Below, one piece after another: positions 47,697 to 58,025 of a stretch of DNA of 64,000 nt. The stretch is taken from NCBI GenBank assembly GCA_020186115.1, contig WSYJ01000186.1, positions 1,161,501 to 1,225,500 of the forward strand, written 5' to 3'. The first letter of the stretch is position 1. Every line of letters starts with the position of its first letter. The stretch is from Histomonas meleagridis. Taxonomy: Eukaryota > Parabasalia > Tritrichomonadida > Dientamoebidae. A program made the position numbers and the translations under genes. The notes beneath the pieces are model-generated. The model did not search any database, was not told the origin of the DNA, and was given only the letters and a program-made list of their open reading frames with translations.

Positions 47697-48073
47697 TTAC
47701 TTTTTACGCAAACGCAACTGTGTAAAAACTTCAATATTATGTGTTAATAATATTGTATTAATGAGATACTTTAGATGTTTATGTTCTTCTTTGCTTTGTT
47801 GTGTTGTGATTTCTTTTTGACCAATTGGAAAGTTATCAAATATTTTACTGATTATTATATCTGTGTCTTGTAATAATATTTGGGCGTATTGAATATTTGG
47901 ATGACTTTTGATTCGAGGATTTTAATTTGATGGGGTGAACAAGGATTTTGATCACATTCATCAATTGGGGTTTCTTTGGATATGTTAACATATGTTAATT
48001 TCTCCAAATGTTTCATTTTGATATAAATCGGATGTCATAACAGATATATTTTTAAAATTATCAAAAGAATATA
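47697..48073 (-). pseudogene. frameshifted remnant of an unidentified gene
   Basis: No ORF over 60 codons with a start, yet minus-strand frames are plainly protein-like. One frame carries MTSDLYQNETFGEINIC from 48038 and, in the same frame after stops, about 70 codons ending at a TAA at 47697 (includes SHPNIQYAQILLQDTD, FDNFPIGQKEITTQQ and LRLRKK). The segment between them is open in another frame (KETPIDECDQNPCSPHQIK). Two opposite shifts would join them. I do not recognise the family. It lies downstream of the SNARE gene on the other strand. Confidence 0.5.
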
Positions 48074-48293
48074 CCTTAGCCTTAGTTAGCCGAGTAAACA
48101 GGTTTTCTTAAATTAATTTACAAGTATACCCGAAGTACAATAGTACTTAAATGAGTTTTTAAATATTTCAAAAGAATAGAAAGAAAGAAAATTAAAAAAA
48201 AATAATAAATTCAATAAGAAATTTTATAAAAAATTTTTGTATAATCATAATATTTTGATGCAAGAAAAGCATGAAAAAATATTGAAATAACAA

Positions 48294-48890
48294 TTAAATG
48301 ATATTTCTTTTATTACTTATTTCTTCAAGTAATTTTACGATTTCTATATAACCTTTATGAGATGCTTTCATAAGTGCTGTATCAAACAACCCAAATAATT
48401 GCCAAATATTATATTGAAACAGTAAATTATTAAAATAAATTTTAAATAAAACAAATGTCTATCTTTAGCATTAATATCAATTTCTTCTTGTTCGAGAAGT
48501 AATTTAACTATTTCGGTATGGCCATTTATAGATGCAAACATAAGTGCTGTCCAAAATAATTTAAATAATTACCAAATATTATATTGAAATATCGAATTAT
48601 TAAAATAAATTTTAAATAAAACAAATGTATATCTTTAGCATTAATATCAATTCCTTTTTGTTCAAGAAGTAACTGAACTATTTCTGTAAAACCTCTAAAA
48701 GATGCCCATATAAGCGCAGTATAAAATAATATGAACATATTCCAAATTCTATTTTTCAATATGAAACTATCAAAATTAATATCAAATAAAACAAATAAAT
48801 ATTTTTAGCATTAATATCAATTTCTTCTTGTTCAAGAAGTAACTGAACTATTTCTGTAAAACCTCTAAAAGATGCCCATATAAATGCTGT
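48294..48890 (-). repeat. tandem ankyrin-module array (locus A4)
   Basis: Four modules on the minus strand, starting (sense) at about 48890, 48720, 48550 and 48380, exactly 170 bp apart. Each is open (for example ALIWASFRGFTEIVQLLLE), with the same AT-rich spacer as in loci A2, A3 and A5. The last module (TALMKASHKGYIEIVKLLEE) ends at TAA 48294-48296, again like a genuine C-terminus. Confidence 0.8.
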
Positions 48891-50111
48891 TTCAAATAAT
48901 TTAAATATTTTCCTAATATTGTTTTGAAATATCAAATAAAATAAATAAATATCTTTAACATTGATATCAATCCCTTGCTCAATAATATATTTGATAAGTT
49001 CAAGATTTCTTGATTCAACGGATGATTTCAAGACATATTTTGGAATTTGATTATTTTGAAAAAAATGTTTTGCAAGATAAAAATTTCCAGTTCCTATCGC
49101 TTCATATATAATATCATCATTAATTGTCATTCCATTTTTTTCCAAAAATGAAATGATTTCATAATTTGCACTCTTAATACAAAAACATCCTAATTTATTA
49201 ATGTTAAAGATTTCTAAATGATTTTCATAAAGATATTTAAAGATATTATTTCGATGGAATTCAATTGCTGTTTTATATGCACCTTCAAATGATGAATGAT
49301 TTTGCTCGCATAAATGAATAATTTCTTCATTTCCACCTGCAATTGCATATTTTTCCTGTATTAGTTACTTTTGCTTCATTCATTAATAAAAATTTAAAAC
49401 ATTTAACTGCTGAAAAAATGCTGCATAATCAATTAATGAAATATTTCTTTGATTAATAAATGAACATTTTTTCATAAAGTGATGGTTCAATTGTTTGATT
49501 AAAATTAAAATTTGGTTTTGTTGATATTTCTTGAAGTTCTTCAATTTCATCATTTCGAATTATTTTTCGCAATTTCATTCGGATTAACACCTTCTTGAAT
49601 TAATTTCTTATGAAGTTCAAAATTATTATATAAAAGCTTTTCATAATTATAAAAAAATGTTTTTTCTGTTATATCATAATTTCTATGATTTAAATGCCAA
49701 ATTAATTTCGGATTTTTAATTTCTTTTTCATTTTTAAAGTGTGCAAAATATTTAGAATTAATATTTTTAGTAATATCTGCTTTGATTAAATTTCGTTCAA
49801 TCATTTTATTAATCAAATAATATGATTCTTGTGTCCTCATTTTTAACATAAAATTTGAAAAAATATTTATAATTTTGTATTCATTTTTTGTCCATAACTT
49901 CTTTTGCTAGAAATGATTCTAAGTATTATAAATATAAATCATTTGGATAAAAATGAAAAAAAAATGCAACGTAAACCAATCTACAAATGATCAAATTGAA
50001 TGAATATACATAATTTAGTTCAAATAATTGCATTGTTTGTTGAATTAATGAATCAAAGTTTTCATCAGTTAAATTAAACACGATTTGTTCTAAAGATTTC
50101 AACACTTTCAT
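48891..50111 (-). pseudogene. DUF3447/ankyrin gene, inverted duplicate with frameshifts (locus A4)
   Basis: Inverted near-identical copy of 22398-23610. Unlike that copy it keeps the ATG (50109-50111, MKVLKSLEQIVF). It is broken by an AAA-to-TAA nonsense change near 49926, one-base indels in A or T runs (near 49890, 49565 and 49420-49430) and others, leaving ORF pieces at 49926-50111, 49550-49849 and 48756-49145. The DUF3447 blocks are still readable across frames. Several lesions sit in homopolymers, so some could be sequencing errors; the nonsense change could not. Confidence 0.8.
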
Positions 50112-50181
50112 AATTTAAATAATAAACGGTTCACAAAAAAATAAAATTTCATTATAAAATTAAATAACATTTTATTAAAAA

Positions 50182-50379
50182 CTATATATCTAATTCCTTT
50201 TGAAGACTATTAATTGATAGATCGATTTTTTCAATAACTTTTCTTAAATCCTTATCGATAGGCAAAGAGTAACTTTCTTCATAACTAATTTGTTTTTCTT
50301 GTTCAAAAGTTTTTTTACATATTAAATATTTCTGATATAATTCTTTTATTCTATTTTTTATTTTTGCTTCTTTCTTTTT
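50182..50379 (-). pseudogene. coiled-coil gene, duplicated 3' fragment
   Basis: The last 65 codons match the end of the coiled-coil gene at 22129-22327 (IKNRIKELYQKYL, EESYSLPIDKDLRK, ending LQKELDI). The match stops abruptly at about 50379; upstream codons to 50481 are unrelated. It belongs to the same inverted duplication as the ankyrin pseudogene next to it. Confidence 0.85.
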
Positions 50380-50481
50380 CTCAATAATTCTCCAAATAAG
50401 TTTTAAATTGGAATGTGTTGATATTTGTAATATAGTTAATTTTATTTTTGTGGTTTTTTGATGTTTATGGACAGAATCCAA

Positions 50482-50800
50482 AGCATCATTTCAAAATTCT
50501 TTTCTTTAGAACAAGATAATTCCCCTTTTTGAATGAGGAGACAGTTCAACTATGTGTGTATTAAAAAAATCTTCAAACCTCTAAGTTGATTTAATTTAGT
50601 GACGAATTATCTATTGATGAAATTTTTCCAAATTTGAATGAAAATAAAAACAAGCTTATTTAGTTGATAAACTTGAACTTCATAAACAATTTCTTCCAAA
50701 AAGAAGAAGAAACCCAAAGGACTCCGATTCATGGATCATGTTCAACAATTGTATACAATATTCAAAATTTGAATACCGTCAATTTCCCATATAAATCCAA
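50482..50800. other. intergenic region upstream of the BspA-like gene
   Basis: 319 bases holding the BspA-like promoter. Short coding-like snippets occur (for example AAACTTGAACTTCATAAACA at 50669-50688, similar to DNA in the DUF3447 genes), but none is long enough to support a gene. Confidence 0.35.
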
Positions 50801-53620
50801 ATGTTTTTTATACTTCCAATTCTTTCATATGCATTTCTTGAAATACTTATAAACAAAAGTGCTATCATTACTGGCGAATCATTTTCAGATGCACTCAATA
50901 ATGCGTTGTTGACAAATATAACAGACTTTTCGGATGTAGATGTAATTCATGGGAATTTTACTTATGGAAAAAACATGGTTTTAATTGCTTCATGGTGCCG
51001 ATTTATTAAAAATTTATCTTTTTCGAGGAATGTTGTAATTGTAGATGATTTATATGAATTAATAGTTTTTTCCACGGGATTAGAAAATCTTAACGTCAGT
51101 GCAAGACTTAGCTATTCCTTTTTGTTTTTTAAATCTTGTCCAAAATTAAAGTATGTTTATTTTGATAATCTTGAATCACTTGGTGCGGATTCGTTTTTTG
51201 AATGCGTGAACTTGACTTCATTTGAGGCCCCAAACTTAGTCTATATTGGTATGCAAGCATTTAAAATGTGCAAAAGTCTCGAGACCTTATCATTTCCAAA
51301 AGTTAGAGAAATTTCAAATTACGCATTTGATAGCTGCATTTCTCTCCGAAACATTACCCTTCCTAATATGATATCATGCGATCATCATGCGTTCAATGAT
51401 TGTTATAATCTTTTATCAATAAGTTTTCCTAAACTTGAGTCAGTCTATGCATATACGTTTTCTCATTGCAGTAGTCTTGAAAGTGTTGACTTACCTAGTG
51501 TTAAAGAAGTGAGAGAGCAAGCGTTTTCATATTGCTTCTCATTAAAAAATGTAAACTTGCCAAATATTCAGAACATTTCGACCGGCGCATTTTACAACAA
51601 CATAAATTTAGAAATTCTTAATTTAACCTCACTTGAATATGCAAGCGGTCCTTTTATTGATGGCTGCATAATATTATCTTATATTATATTACCAAATTTA
51701 AGAGATATACCTGATAGTTTATTTTATCAATTTTCACATACATTTACACTTATATTATCCAAAGTTGAAACAATTGGAAAAGATGCTTTTCGTGGCGTTT
51801 CTTTTACTGATAATTATTTTGAAAATACGAAAATAAAACGAATTAATGATTTTGCCTTTGCAGAAATTTCTGTGATACTTGATCAATCAATTTTTTCATT
51901 TGAATATTGTGAACATATTGGAAGTTATGTATTTAGTGACACAAATTTGGATAGTATATCATTACCAAAACTTAAAAGTTGTGATGAATACGTATTTAAT
52001 AATTGTCAATATATTACTGAAATATATTTACCAGAACTTGAAACGTGTTCTGATTTTGCATTTGCTAATATTCCAAATCTAGTAAACTTAACTCTTCCTA
52101 AACTTGAGACAATTGGAAGTAATCCATTCATGGGATCTATAAAATTAACAATATTAAATTTACCAAATTTAAAATATGCATCCGACAGTTTCATATCGGA
52201 TGTAAACATTACTCATTTTGAATTTAATAATTTAATTAGCATAGGAAATAATGCATTTACAAATGCTTATGATATCGTTGAAACAATTTGTTTTCCTAAT
52301 GTTACAATTATTGGCGATTATTTTTTATATAATTGTAATAAATTAATCGAAATCGAATTACCAAAACTTGAATACATTGGTTCATATTCGTTTTCATATT
52401 GCGATAATTTAATTAATATATCATTACCAAAATTAGAAAGTTTTGGTTCTGAATTAATTCATTCATGTAACAAAATTGAAGTTATTTATTTACCAGAACT
52501 AAAAACAATTGGAAATCATTTTATATGTAGTTGTCCAAATATTTTTAATGTTACATTACCAAAAGTTATTAATATATCTAACACAGCATTTGTTAATTGC
52601 CATTCATTACAAACATTAAATTTAAACACCATAAAATATGTTAAAGAAGGTCCAATTGCTATTAATTGTAGTTCATTGACACATATTTCCATGGATTCAC
52701 TGATCACGTCGCCAATATTTTTATTTGGTAACATTGCAACATTGGAATATGTGTCATTACAAAATCTCAATGAAAGTAAAGGATATTTATTTTATAATTG
52801 TACTAAATTAACACAAATTAATATGCCGAACATTAAATATATGGATCAATATAATTCAGGATTTGAATTTTCACATTGTTTATCATTAAAAACAATAAAT
52901 ATGGAAAATTTAATGCGTATTCAAGGAACAAACACATTCGAACATTGTATATCACTTGAAAGGGTTAACATAAATCATATTATACGTATTGGAGATAATG
53001 CATTTTTAGGATGCATTAAACTTGTAAACATTTTATTAAATTCATTAACGACATTACCTTCATCATGTTTTAGAGATTGCATTTCATTACGTACAGCATT
53101 TCTTGAAGATGTGAATTATTTTGAAGGTGATAATCATTTCTATAATTGTACTAATTTGGAATATGTATCTCTTCCCAGCCTAAAAACAGTATCAATTAAT
53201 TCCACGAATATATTTTATAATTGTAACAACATACAAGTTATTGTTTTAGCGTCAACACCACCTATAACATTTAATAATAATATCTTTCAAAACAAAAATT
53301 TAAGTATTTGTTTACCTAATGAAGATGATTATGAAAATTATCAAAACAATTGCAGTGACGTTAATCTTTGCAATGATGAGCTATGGTTAGGTATTAATAT
53401 TGATGTTAATAATGATTTGAAAGATAAATGCGATGGATATACAAAATTTAATGAATTTGATAAGTTAATGTATTTGGTTTACATCGGCGTTCCATTTGTG
53501 GCCATTATAATTGTTGCACTTGTCATTGTGTTTGTATTATATAGAAATAAAAAGAAGGAAAAAGAAGACATCGAAAATGTTCCACATTTGTCGATTAATA
53601 TTATTGATAGCGTTATTTAA
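50801..53620 (+). CDS. BspA-like leucine-rich-repeat surface protein
   Basis: 939 residues from ATG 50801. A short hydrophobic N-terminus (MFFILPILSYAFLEILI) is a likely signal sequence. Residues about 70-860 are around 30 LRR_5/BspA-type repeats (pattern AFxxCxSLxxIxLPxLxxI; for example CSSLESVDLPSVKEVREQAF). A transmembrane segment at about 889-912 (VPFVAIIIVALVIVFVLY) is followed by a cytoplasmic tail (RNKKKEKEDIENVPH) ending IIDSVI. Such proteins are displayed on trichomonad cells and are thought to bind host or bacterial surfaces; the specific ligand is unknown. Its last 250 codons are copied at 23773-24530. Many N-x-S/T sites could be glycosylated. Confidence 0.93.
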   Translation: MFFILPILSYAFLEILINKSAIITGESFSDALNNALLTNITDFSDVDVIHGNFTYGKNMVLIASWCRFIKNLSFSRNVVIVDDLYELIVFSTGLENLNVSARLSYSFLFFKSCPKLKYVYFDNLESLGADSFFECVNLTSFEAPNLVYIGMQAFKMCKSLETLSFPKVREISNYAFDSCISLRNITLPNMISCDHHAFNDCYNLLSISFPKLESVYAYTFSHCSSLESVDLPSVKEVREQAFSYCFSLKNVNLPNIQNISTGAFYNNINLEILNLTSLEYASGPFIDGCIILSYIILPNLRDIPDSLFYQFSHTFTLILSKVETIGKDAFRGVSFTDNYFENTKIKRINDFAFAEISVILDQSIFSFEYCEHIGSYVFSDTNLDSISLPKLKSCDEYVFNNCQYITEIYLPELETCSDFAFANIPNLVNLTLPKLETIGSNPFMGSIKLTILNLPNLKYASDSFISDVNITHFEFNNLISIGNNAFTNAYDIVETICFPNVTIIGDYFLYNCNKLIEIELPKLEYIGSYSFSYCDNLINISLPKLESFGSELIHSCNKIEVIYLPELKTIGNHFICSCPNIFNVTLPKVINISNTAFVNCHSLQTLNLNTIKYVKEGPIAINCSSLTHISMDSLITSPIFLFGNIATLEYVSLQNLNESKGYLFYNCTKLTQINMPNIKYMDQYNSGFEFSHCLSLKTINMENLMRIQGTNTFEHCISLERVNINHIIRIGDNAFLGCIKLVNILLNSLTTLPSSCFRDCISLRTAFLEDVNYFEGDNHFYNCTNLEYVSLPSLKTVSINSTNIFYNCNNIQVIVLASTPPITFNNNIFQNKNLSICLPNEDDYENYQNNCSDVNLCNDELWLGINIDVNNDLKDKCDGYTKFNEFDKLMYLVYIGVPFVAIIIVALVIVFVLYRNKKKEKEDIENVPHLSINIIDSVI

Positions 53621-53858
53621 ATAAATATTTGTTTTGGGACAAATAATTTTTCTGTTTTTATTTGTTGTTATAAGCGATTTTTGGTTTTAATTATTTTCGC
53701 ATGAAATAGATATAAATAAAAATCATATTATTTTTAATGGATATCATAATTTATTATAATAATTTCATCCCCATAATTTTTTATATAAATAATTTTAACC
53801 ATGAAATTTTTATTAAAAAAAATATTTGGTGTGGGAAAAAGTGCATAAATAATATTTT

Positions 53859-54752
53859 TTAAAATTGGACGCAACGATAGAGTCCATTCTGTGAAATGAA
53901 TTCATTAAAATACTTTTCAATTTCTATACGTTTATATTCAGATGCGATTGTTAATGCTGTATCAAATATTTAAAATAATTACCAAATATTATATTGAAAT
54001 GAAACACAAGCAAAATAAACATTAAATAAGACAAATAAAAATTTTTTGCATTGATATCAATTCCATCATGATCAAGAAGCATTTTAACCATTTCTTTGTT
54101 ACCATTTAAAGTTGCGAACATAAGTGCTGTCCAAAACAAATAAAATATATTCCAATTATAATAATAAAATTGTAAAAAATCAAAATAAATATTAGTTTGC
54201 ATATTTATATCAATTTCTTTTTTATTAAGAAGCATTTTAATTAATTCAATATCGTTATTTTCTGCTGCTTTCGTAAGTATTGTATGAAATATTATATGTA
54301 ATTTCCGGTAAATATATTAAAATAGTTAAATATTAAAACATACATCAATAATAACAAATACACGCTTTTGACATCAATTATGATATCAACAAAATCTTGT
54401 TCGAGAAGAAATTTAAGAATTTCTGTTTGGCCTTCTTCATATGCCCATAGAAGTAGACGCAGAAGCAAATTAAATAAACATTATTTATTTCAATTCTTTC
54501 ATGCTGAAGTAGTAATTTAAGAATTTCAATATTATGTTACTAGGTAACAATATCCTTTTTTTATTGCTATTTTAAGTGCTGAATTAAGAAATTGAAAGAA
54601 TTTCCAAATGTTATTTTAAAATCCAATTCTATTAAAGCAAAAGTGCAATAAAATAATATAACATCCTTATTGTTGATGTTAATTAATTTATTTTCAAGAA
54701 GTAATTTAACAATATCTACTAAACCATATTTAGTAGCTAAAATAAGTGCTGT
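53859..54752 (-). repeat. tandem ankyrin-module array (locus A5)
   Basis: About six modules on the minus strand, starting (sense) near 54752, 54582, 54462, 54283, 54130 and 53960; spacing is mostly 170 bp, once 153 bp. Four are open. The one at 54582 is interrupted by a short insertion with the near-palindrome GTTACCTAGTAAC (54533-54545), and that at 54462 is degenerate at its start. The last module (TALTIASEYKRIEIEKYF) ends in a stop at 53859-53861. Confidence 0.75.
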
Positions 54753-56014
54753 TTCAAACATTTTAAATAACTTCCAATTATTATTTCAAAATATGAAGAT
54801 AAAAAAATAAATTTCAAACAAAATTCACAAAAATTTGTTGCATCTATATTAATTACTTTTAGATTGAGAAGATATTTAGCAAGTTCTTGATTTTTAGAAT
54901 TCAAAGAATATAATAAAATTTTATATGGAAACAGATATTTTCGATGCCAAAATTTTATAAGATAATAATTACCATTAAATGCTGCTTCATTAATAATATC
55001 ATCGTTGATTTTCATTCCGTGATCAATCAAAAATGATAAAATTTCGAAATTATTGAATAAAATACATTTAACTCCAAATTCTTCTAAACGATAAATTTTT
55101 CCTAATTTGTTAATTTTATTATCACAAAGATATTGAAAAATATCATTTCGATGAAATTCAATTGCTGTTTCAGATGCATCTTCAAATGATGAATGATTTT
55201 GTTCACACAAATGAATAATTTCTGCATTTCCACCTGCAACTGCATATTTTCCTGTGTTTTCTACTTTAGCGCCATTCATAAGTAAATACTTAAAACATTT
55301 AACTGCAGAAAAAAATGCAGCATAATCAATTAATGTAACATTTTCTTTATTGATAAATGAACATCTTTCATAAAGTGATGGTTCAATTGTTTGATTAAAA
55401 TTAAAATTACTTTGTGATGATATTTCTTGAAGTTTTTTTATCTCATCATTTCGAATTATTTTTTCAATTTCATTCGGATTAACACCTTCTTTAATATATT
55501 GCTTATGAAGTTCAAAATTATTCCTTGAAAATTCTTTGTAATCATTGAGTTTAATTAACGGTAAACCAATTTTATTACATTCTTCATGAGACAGAGATTT
55601 ACTTAATAATTTTTGAATTTCACCAGGTGAAATGTAGTGTCCAAAAAATAATGATAAACTTTTTTGAACACAATCTGAATTAATTAGATTTTGATTAATC
55701 ATTTCATTTAATATATAAAATGATTCTTGGGTATATAAATCAAGAAGAAATTGTAAGAAAACATTTATGATATGATTATTTTTTTCATTAATTTTCACTT
55801 TTATTTCAAATGTTTTAACAAAATTTAAATAAAGATTAATATTAACACTTTTAATTTGCGAAACAATTGCTGAATAAATTAACTTACTTATGATGAAATT
55901 AAAAGAAAATGGCATATCATCAGAAAATAGATTTATCACTAATTCAACTGACTCATCGAAGTTGTCAACTGTTAAATTGAAAATAGATTTTTGTAGCTGG
56001 AGTAACATTTCCAT
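54737..56014 (-). CDS. DUF3447/ankyrin protein, first exon or truncated ORF (locus A5)
   Basis: 425 codons from ATG 56012-56014 (MEMLLQLQKSIFNLTVDN). Intact family member: PFSFNFIISKLIYSA at the N-terminal helices, ELHKQYIKEGVNPNEIEKII, LIDYAAFFSAVKCFKYLLMN, GKYAVAGGNAEIIHLCEQN and TAIEFHRNDIFQYL, then degenerate ankyrin units to INIDATNF. The final 30 codons (CEFCLKFIFLSSYFEIIIG onward) are spacer read in frame, so the functional part probably ends near 54835. The ankyrin array continues downstream on the same strand, as at loci A2-A4. Confidence 0.82.
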   Translation of the reverse strand: MEMLLQLQKSIFNLTVDNFDESVELVINLFSDDMPFSFNFIISKLIYSAIVSQIKSVNINLYLNFVKTFEIKVKINEKNNHIINVFLQFLLDLYTQESFYILNEMINQNLINSDCVQKSLSLFFGHYISPGEIQKLLSKSLSHEECNKIGLPLIKLNDYKEFSRNNFELHKQYIKEGVNPNEIEKIIRNDEIKKLQEISSQSNFNFNQTIEPSLYERCSFINKENVTLIDYAAFFSAVKCFKYLLMNGAKVENTGKYAVAGGNAEIIHLCEQNHSSFEDASETAIEFHRNDIFQYLCDNKINKLGKIYRLEEFGVKCILFNNFEILSFLIDHGMKINDDIINEAAFNGNYYLIKFWHRKYLFPYKILLYSLNSKNQELAKYLLNLKVINIDATNFCEFCLKFIFLSSYFEIIIGSYLKCLKQHLF

Positions 56015-56306
56015 TTTGATATTAGGGTCAAATGGGTTTTCTTTTAACCGTCGTTAACTTTTTGGTAGAATATGAGGTACCACACAACACAAGTTTGGGC
56101 TTATGAAGAGCATTTAAAACTGAATTTATGGCAAAATGTTATTCACAAAAATTTGTCAAATAATAACATTCCTCCAAGCTTAATGAAAAGAGAAAATGAA
56201 GATTTAAAATCTCTATTTATCTATATAGAGCAACTCATTTCACTCTGGTAAATAAAGTGAAATTTAAACAAAGAAAATTTTGCGATAGTAGTTCAAAAAA
56301 TAATGA

Positions 56307-56337
<31 letters not shown>

Positions 56338-56618
56338 CACTCGTTTTATATAAAGATCGACGATAGTCTAGTCATATCTATATTTTATAAAATAGAACTC
56401 CATTATCTATATTAGCATTAATAAATATTCAACTCCCGAATCATGAACTAATTTCTCATGTAGTAACAAATAAATACAAATGACTAAACGTTGTTAATGA
56501 TAAAATTTTTTATTAAAGAAGAACAATATTCAAATGATTTTTATTAAATTTCGTAAACAATTTTTTCCATAATGAAAATATTCTTAAACATATTTATTGT
56601 TTACAAACAATTTTTTGA
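56015..56618. other. intergenic region with poly-T tract
   Basis: 604 bases between locus A5 (start at 56014) and the stop of the ARM-like gene. Contains a 59-codon plus-strand ORF (listed separately) and a run of 20 T at 56307-56326. Otherwise AT-rich with no feature. Confidence 0.4.
56072..56251 (+). CDS. small hypothetical ORF, 59 residues
   Basis: ATG 56072 (MRYHTTQVWAYEEHLKLNLW) to TAA 56249-56251. Composition is balanced, with three Trp and mixed charge, unlike random ORFs in this AT-rich DNA, which are Phe/Ile/Leu/Tyr-rich. No homology recognised. It could be a small gene, or a fragment of a larger lost one. It is divergent from locus A5. Confidence 0.3.
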   Translation: MRYHTTQVWAYEEHLKLNLWQNVIHKNLSNNNIPPSLMKRENEDLKSLFIYIEQLISLW

Positions 56619-58025
56619 TCAATTCTCCGTTTCTAATTGAATGTACATGTCCACCTTCTCATTCACGACCTTTTGCAATATCGTTAGCCCTTCGATTATT
56701 TTCGGATTTCCCGCGTTACTCATTTCATCATCGATTGAGTCGAACCAATGTTTAAATTCCATATTTTCGTACACTAATTGTTTAAAAGCTATTTTCCCAT
56801 CCTTAACCTTATCACAGAAATCGACCATTTTAATTATCCCATTTAAAATCAAATCGAAATATTCGAAATCAAATTGGACATTTGGTAAAAACTCAAATAA
56901 CATTTTACATAAATCTGGAATTTGAAACAATTCATTGAATTGTTCGAAATTCGCATATGTAAAAGCAGTAGCAATTGAAGTAGCTAAATAACATTTAACT
57001 TGGAAAAAATGAATTGGAAATATGTTCAAAATATTTTTGTGGAAATTTTTGCTGATAAAATTTTGTACATCAATTTGAATTAAACGTATTATCAATTTTG
57101 ATGCGGCGACCGTTACGCTGTATACTACGTTGTTTTCGATTATCGATAATAAGATGTTAAAAATAGGAAGGACTTCTTCTTGTAAGTTAACCCCTTCTTG
57201 GTTAGACTTGGCGGTAATAAAGCGCATGATAGAAATATAACATTTTTCAATATCAATGCAATCTTGTTGATCAACAAAGATATGATAAAACATGTCATAA
57301 AATGGTCTGATGGTGATGTTTTGTGAGAAATGCCCTTCATTAATTGCTTGCTCAAGCATTTTGAAAAAAATTGGTTCGGGCGCAAATTGTAATTGTGATT
57401 GAATAATCCCTTGAAGTAAAATTGAAAATCGTTCCAAGTAATCATCTGGAACTGGAAAACTTAATAGTGAGCGCGTGATTCGACAGATGGAATAAAAAGT
57501 AATGTAATATGGTGGCCCTCCTTCAATGATTTCAACTAATTTATCTAATGCTCCAAAACCTAAAACTTCATCTCTGTTTTCAGTACAAACTGAAGAAAAT
57601 TTAGAAAGCGCAAAAAGTGAGGTATCATCTTTAAATTGATCAAAAAATTCATATAAAGCTCCCATCTCAAAAAGATTTTGTGAAACTTGTGAGTAGTAGC
57701 CTAGAAGATAACCTAATATCTTTCTTGAACTATCATAAACAAAATCATCTTCACTATTCACTAATTCTTTTAACAAAAAAGTTAAGCTTTCTGAGTCAAC
57801 ATCAAAATAATATTCTGGCAACAAATTAAGTAAATTTTCTAAAGATCTATGTACGATTTCTTCGTCTTTTTCTTTTAAACGAGTGAAGGAAATATCAACA
57901 TCTTTTTGTTTTGGGTGAACATATTTGGGGTTTCGAGGATCTGTGATTTCCTCATTTAGGCTGACCAACCGAGAGGCATGTTTCTTTTTGTCTTTAGTTG
58001 GGTGTTGCCGCTTGTAGGAAATCAT
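56619..58025 (-). CDS. ARM/HEAT-like helical repeat protein (importin-alpha-like fold)
   Basis: 468 residues from ATG 58023-58025. The N-terminus is basic (MISYKRQHPTKDKKKHASR), resembling the importin-beta-binding region of importin alpha. Residues about 60-460 are regular amphipathic helices with ARM-like spacing (MGALYEFFDQFKDDTSLFAL, GALDKLVEIIEGGPPYY). Positions usually holding the Trp/Asn ladder of importin alpha are not evident, so cargo binding like a true importin is uncertain. No membrane segment. I call the fold with moderate confidence and the function not at all. Confidence 0.6.
   Translation of the reverse strand: MISYKRQHPTKDKKKHASRLVSLNEEITDPRNPKYVHPKQKDVDISFTRLKEKDEEIVHRSLENLLNLLPEYYFDVDSESLTFLLKELVNSEDDFVYDSSRKILGYLLGYYSQVSQNLFEMGALYEFFDQFKDDTSLFALSKFSSVCTENRDEVLGFGALDKLVEIIEGGPPYYITFYSICRITRSLLSFPVPDDYLERFSILLQGIIQSQLQFAPEPIFFKMLEQAINEGHFSQNITIRPFYDMFYHIFVDQQDCIDIEKCYISIMRFITAKSNQEGVNLQEEVLPIFNILLSIIENNVVYSVTVAASKLIIRLIQIDVQNFISKNFHKNILNIFPIHFFQVKCYLATSIATAFTYANFEQFNELFQIPDLCKMLFEFLPNVQFDFEYFDLILNGIIKMVDFCDKVKDGKIAFKQLVYENMEFKHWFDSIDDEMSNAGNPKIIEGLTILQKVVNEKVDMYIQLETEN

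Noticed and set aside
48756-49145. ORF pieces of the inverted ankyrin copy as separate genes
   Set aside because: They are fragments of one frameshifted gene that aligns end to end with 22398-23610.
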